This document shows positions 7,021-8,714 of a stretch of DNA of 8,714 nucleotides, piece after piece. Position 1 is the first letter of the stretch. Each line of letters opens with the position of its first letter. The position numbers and the translations under genes were made by a program. The stretch comes from Leptolyngbya sp. SIO4C5 (GTDB lineage: Bacteria; Cyanobacteriota; Cyanobacteriia; Phormidesmidales; Phormidesmidaceae): NCBI GenBank assembly GCA_010671965.1, contig JAAHIC010000140.1:1-8714 (forward strand), given 5' to 3'. The notes under the pieces are model-generated. The model was given only the letters and a program-made list of their open reading frames with translations. It did not search any database and had not been told where the DNA came from.

Positions 7021-8714
7021 TTAGTCTTCATCCCCCTCAAAGTCATTATCAGGGGCTTCGTCATCTTCATCTCCGGCAAAATCGCCATCCTCAGCATCTA
7101 AACGCTGAATGCCGATAATACAGGGACGCGGCAGATCGGCAATCTCTTCAAACCTGTCATTGTCACCGGGCAGCGGATAGCCAATATTGCTGGGGAAACC
7201 GCTGCTTAGCGGTACCCGACGCACCTGATTGAACAGGGTGCCATCCAAGTTCAGCATTTCAATCTCGCGCTCTAGCACAGTTTCAGAACCGACAGGCACA
7301 TCCTCGCCGGGGTGCTGCACGGATGCAATCAGGGTGTCAGAACCGACAAAGGTAGGGCCTGTAATCTCACAGCGCATAGGGCCTTGAGCGAATGGCACCA
7401 CGGCACCGGCATCCTGACCGCGCGTGGGAATGTAAAACACCCAGTTATTGCCGAAGACACCTACCAGAGCATCGGTGCTGCCCGTTTCGGTATGATCAAT
7501 GGTGCGGGTACCCGGATTGATTCCCGTGCGGAAGCCATTTTGACGGCTGGTAGACATATCGGTGACGCCCCAGACATTGCCTACGCCATCAAAGGCGAGG
7601 TTATCAACGTTGGCAAAACCAGTTCCTTCATCAGCTCCGGCTTCCCCGGCGGGGGCAAAGTTATCCCAGCGGAAAGTGGTTCCGGCTCCATTGGCGCTGC
7701 TCTCAATAATCTTGTAAAGACCTCCGGAGGGTTGCTGGGCATCTACTTCAGGGCTGAGCTTAGCCGTTTGGAAAATGCGGGAGTCAGGATAGCCATCTCC
7801 GCCCGGAATATGATCGGTGTAGGCAATGAAGACTTCGCCGGTACGAGGATGAACTTCGAGGTCTTCTGGCCGCGCCGATGGAGTCCCACCGATTAGGTTC
7901 GCCGCCAAATATGAATCTACTAAAACTGCGCCCTGACTGGCATAGAAGTCACTCAGCTTTTTACCCTGATAGGCACTGAGAATGCTCTCATTCTCAAGCG
8001 TAACGGTAACAACGCCACCGTCTTTACCAGAAAGCGTGGGGGTGCCATTCTCAGCGTCAGTGGGGTTGCCCCCTGCATCCGCAAAACCGCCATCGGGGAA
8101 TCCAGGCCGGAGCGGTAGCAGCAGGTTAACGCTACGTCCTGGATCGCCCAGAGCGGCAATCACTTCTGACGCTAAGACCGACGGCGGAATCGGGTTGGTC
8201 GTTTGGTTAATTTCTAGGGGTAGCCACTCGCCCGTGCCGTTGGGATTGAACTTAGCAACGTACAGAGTGCCCTCTTCAAACAGGCGGCTGTTGCTTTTGT
8301 CTCGCGGACGGCTTAGAACTCCCTTGCTGACGTATTTCCAGGTATGACCACCTCGGCGATCGTCGCCCATGTAGGCAATTAGAGGCTGGCCCTGTCTGAG
8401 GCGAAAAGCGATGTTTTCATGGCGGAAGCGGCCTAGGGCCGTATGCTTCTTGGCCCGCACGTTAGGATTTTCGGGATCAACCTCAACCATCCAGCCGTAT
8501 TTCTCACCGACTAGGCCGAATTCAGCGCCTACAGTGCCGTCAATATACTCGGTCTGGGTGCCTTTGGAGTCGACCAGTTCCTGTACACCCACAAAGAAGG
8601 TGCTGCTGGCCTGGAAGTTTTCTTCGGCTGAAAGAATCGTGCCCCAGGGGGTAGCACCGCCAGAGCAGTTGAAACCGGTGCCGATAATCTTTTCGCCCAG
8701 GCTATCGCTGTTGA
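7021..8714 (-). CDS. phoX: PhoX/DUF839-type alkaline phosphatase, N-terminus beyond the window
   Basis: The frame is open to the right edge, so the GTG at 8592 is an internal valine; 563 residues are visible (numbered from the first complete codon at 8712). PhoX enzymes are secreted, usually Tat-exported, calcium- and iron-dependent phosphomonoesterases that free phosphate from organic esters. Family motifs in order: NCSGGATPWGTILSAEE (15-31; its Cys matches the iron-ligand Cys as I recall), GWMVEVDPENP (73-83), HTALGRFRHE (90-99), YMGDDRRGGHTWKYVS (114-129), GTLYVAKFNPNGTGEWLPL (148-166), RPEDLEVHP (281-289), VDNLAFDGVGNVWGVTD (369-385) and EITGPTFVG plus SVQHPGE near 449-470. The export signal would lie in the unseen part. 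The last ~24 residues are an Asp/Glu-rich tail, unusual beside the folded domain. No promoter or Pho box can be seen because the 5' end is missing. The stretch has no HIP1 octamer, unlike the rest of the window. Confidence 0.93.
   Translation of the reverse strand, partial: NSDSLGEKIIGTGFNCSGGATPWGTILSAEENFQASSTFFVGVQELVDSKGTQTEYIDGTVGAEFGLVGEKYGWMVEVDPENPNVRAKKHTALGRFRHENIAFRLRQGQPLIAYMGDDRRGGHTWKYVSKGVLSRPRDKSNSRLFEEGTLYVAKFNPNGTGEWLPLEINQTTNPIPPSVLASEVIAALGDPGRSVNLLLPLRPGFPDGGFADAGGNPTDAENGTPTLSGKDGGVVTVTLENESILSAYQGKKLSDFYASQGAVLVDSYLAANLIGGTPSARPEDLEVHPRTGEVFIAYTDHIPGGDGYPDSRIFQTAKLSPEVDAQQPSGGLYKIIESSANGAGTTFRWDNFAPAGEAGADEGTGFANVDNLAFDGVGNVWGVTDMSTSRQNGFRTGINPGTRTIDHTETGSTDALVGVFGNNWVFYIPTRGQDAGAVVPFAQGPMRCEITGPTFVGSDTLIASVQHPGEDVPVGSETVLEREIEMLNLDGTLFNQVRRVPLSSGFPSNIGYPLPGDNDRFEEIADLPRPCIIGIQRLDAEDGDFAGDEDDEAPDNDFEGDED

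Noticed and set aside
7312..7896. 194-residue + strand open frame inside the phosphatase gene
   Set aside because: It lies antisense to clear PhoX motifs, shows no recognisable domain, and is best explained as a shadow of the GC-rich coding strand.

Overview
The window looks like a piece of a cyanobacterial chromosome. It encodes ChlD, a magnesium chelatase subunit of chlorophyll synthesis. It carries many copies of the cyanobacterial octamer GCGATCGC (HIP1; I count 17). It also holds a long pentapeptide-repeat protein and a two-gene membrane pair known from cyanobacteria. Most starts lack a clear Shine-Dalgarno sequence, which is common in this phylum. I cannot name the genus.

Layout, left to right. 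(1) 1-314, + strand: the 3' end of a conserved hypothetical gene cut by the window edge. Its last 56 bases overlap the 3' end of (2). (2) 259-1011, - strand: a ComF-family phosphoribosyltransferase-like protein linked to DNA uptake. (3) 1181-3229, + strand: chlD, divergent from comF across a 169-bp gap. (4) 3315-4172 and 4169-4618, + strand: a TIGR02587-like multi-pass membrane protein and a TIGR02588-like single-pass partner, joined by an ATGA overlap and of unknown function. (5) 4709-5833 and 5830-6828, + strand: a helical protein with three copies of an unrecognised ~76-residue repeat and a 332-residue pentapeptide-repeat protein, again joined by ATGA. Nested inverted repeats lie just upstream of this pair. 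(6) 7021-8714, - strand: most of a PhoX/DUF839-type phosphatase whose N-terminus lies beyond the right edge. It converges on the pentapeptide gene across a 192-bp gap that holds one strong hairpin.

Functionally the window mixes pigment synthesis (chlD), DNA uptake (comF), phosphate scavenging (phoX) and two tightly coupled gene pairs of unknown role. Those two pairs are the best candidates for undescribed biology. In each, a four-base stop/start overlap implies linked synthesis of two proteins that probably act together. No gap longer than 300 bases exists. I saw no tRNA, rRNA, CRISPR array, transposase or insertion sequence.
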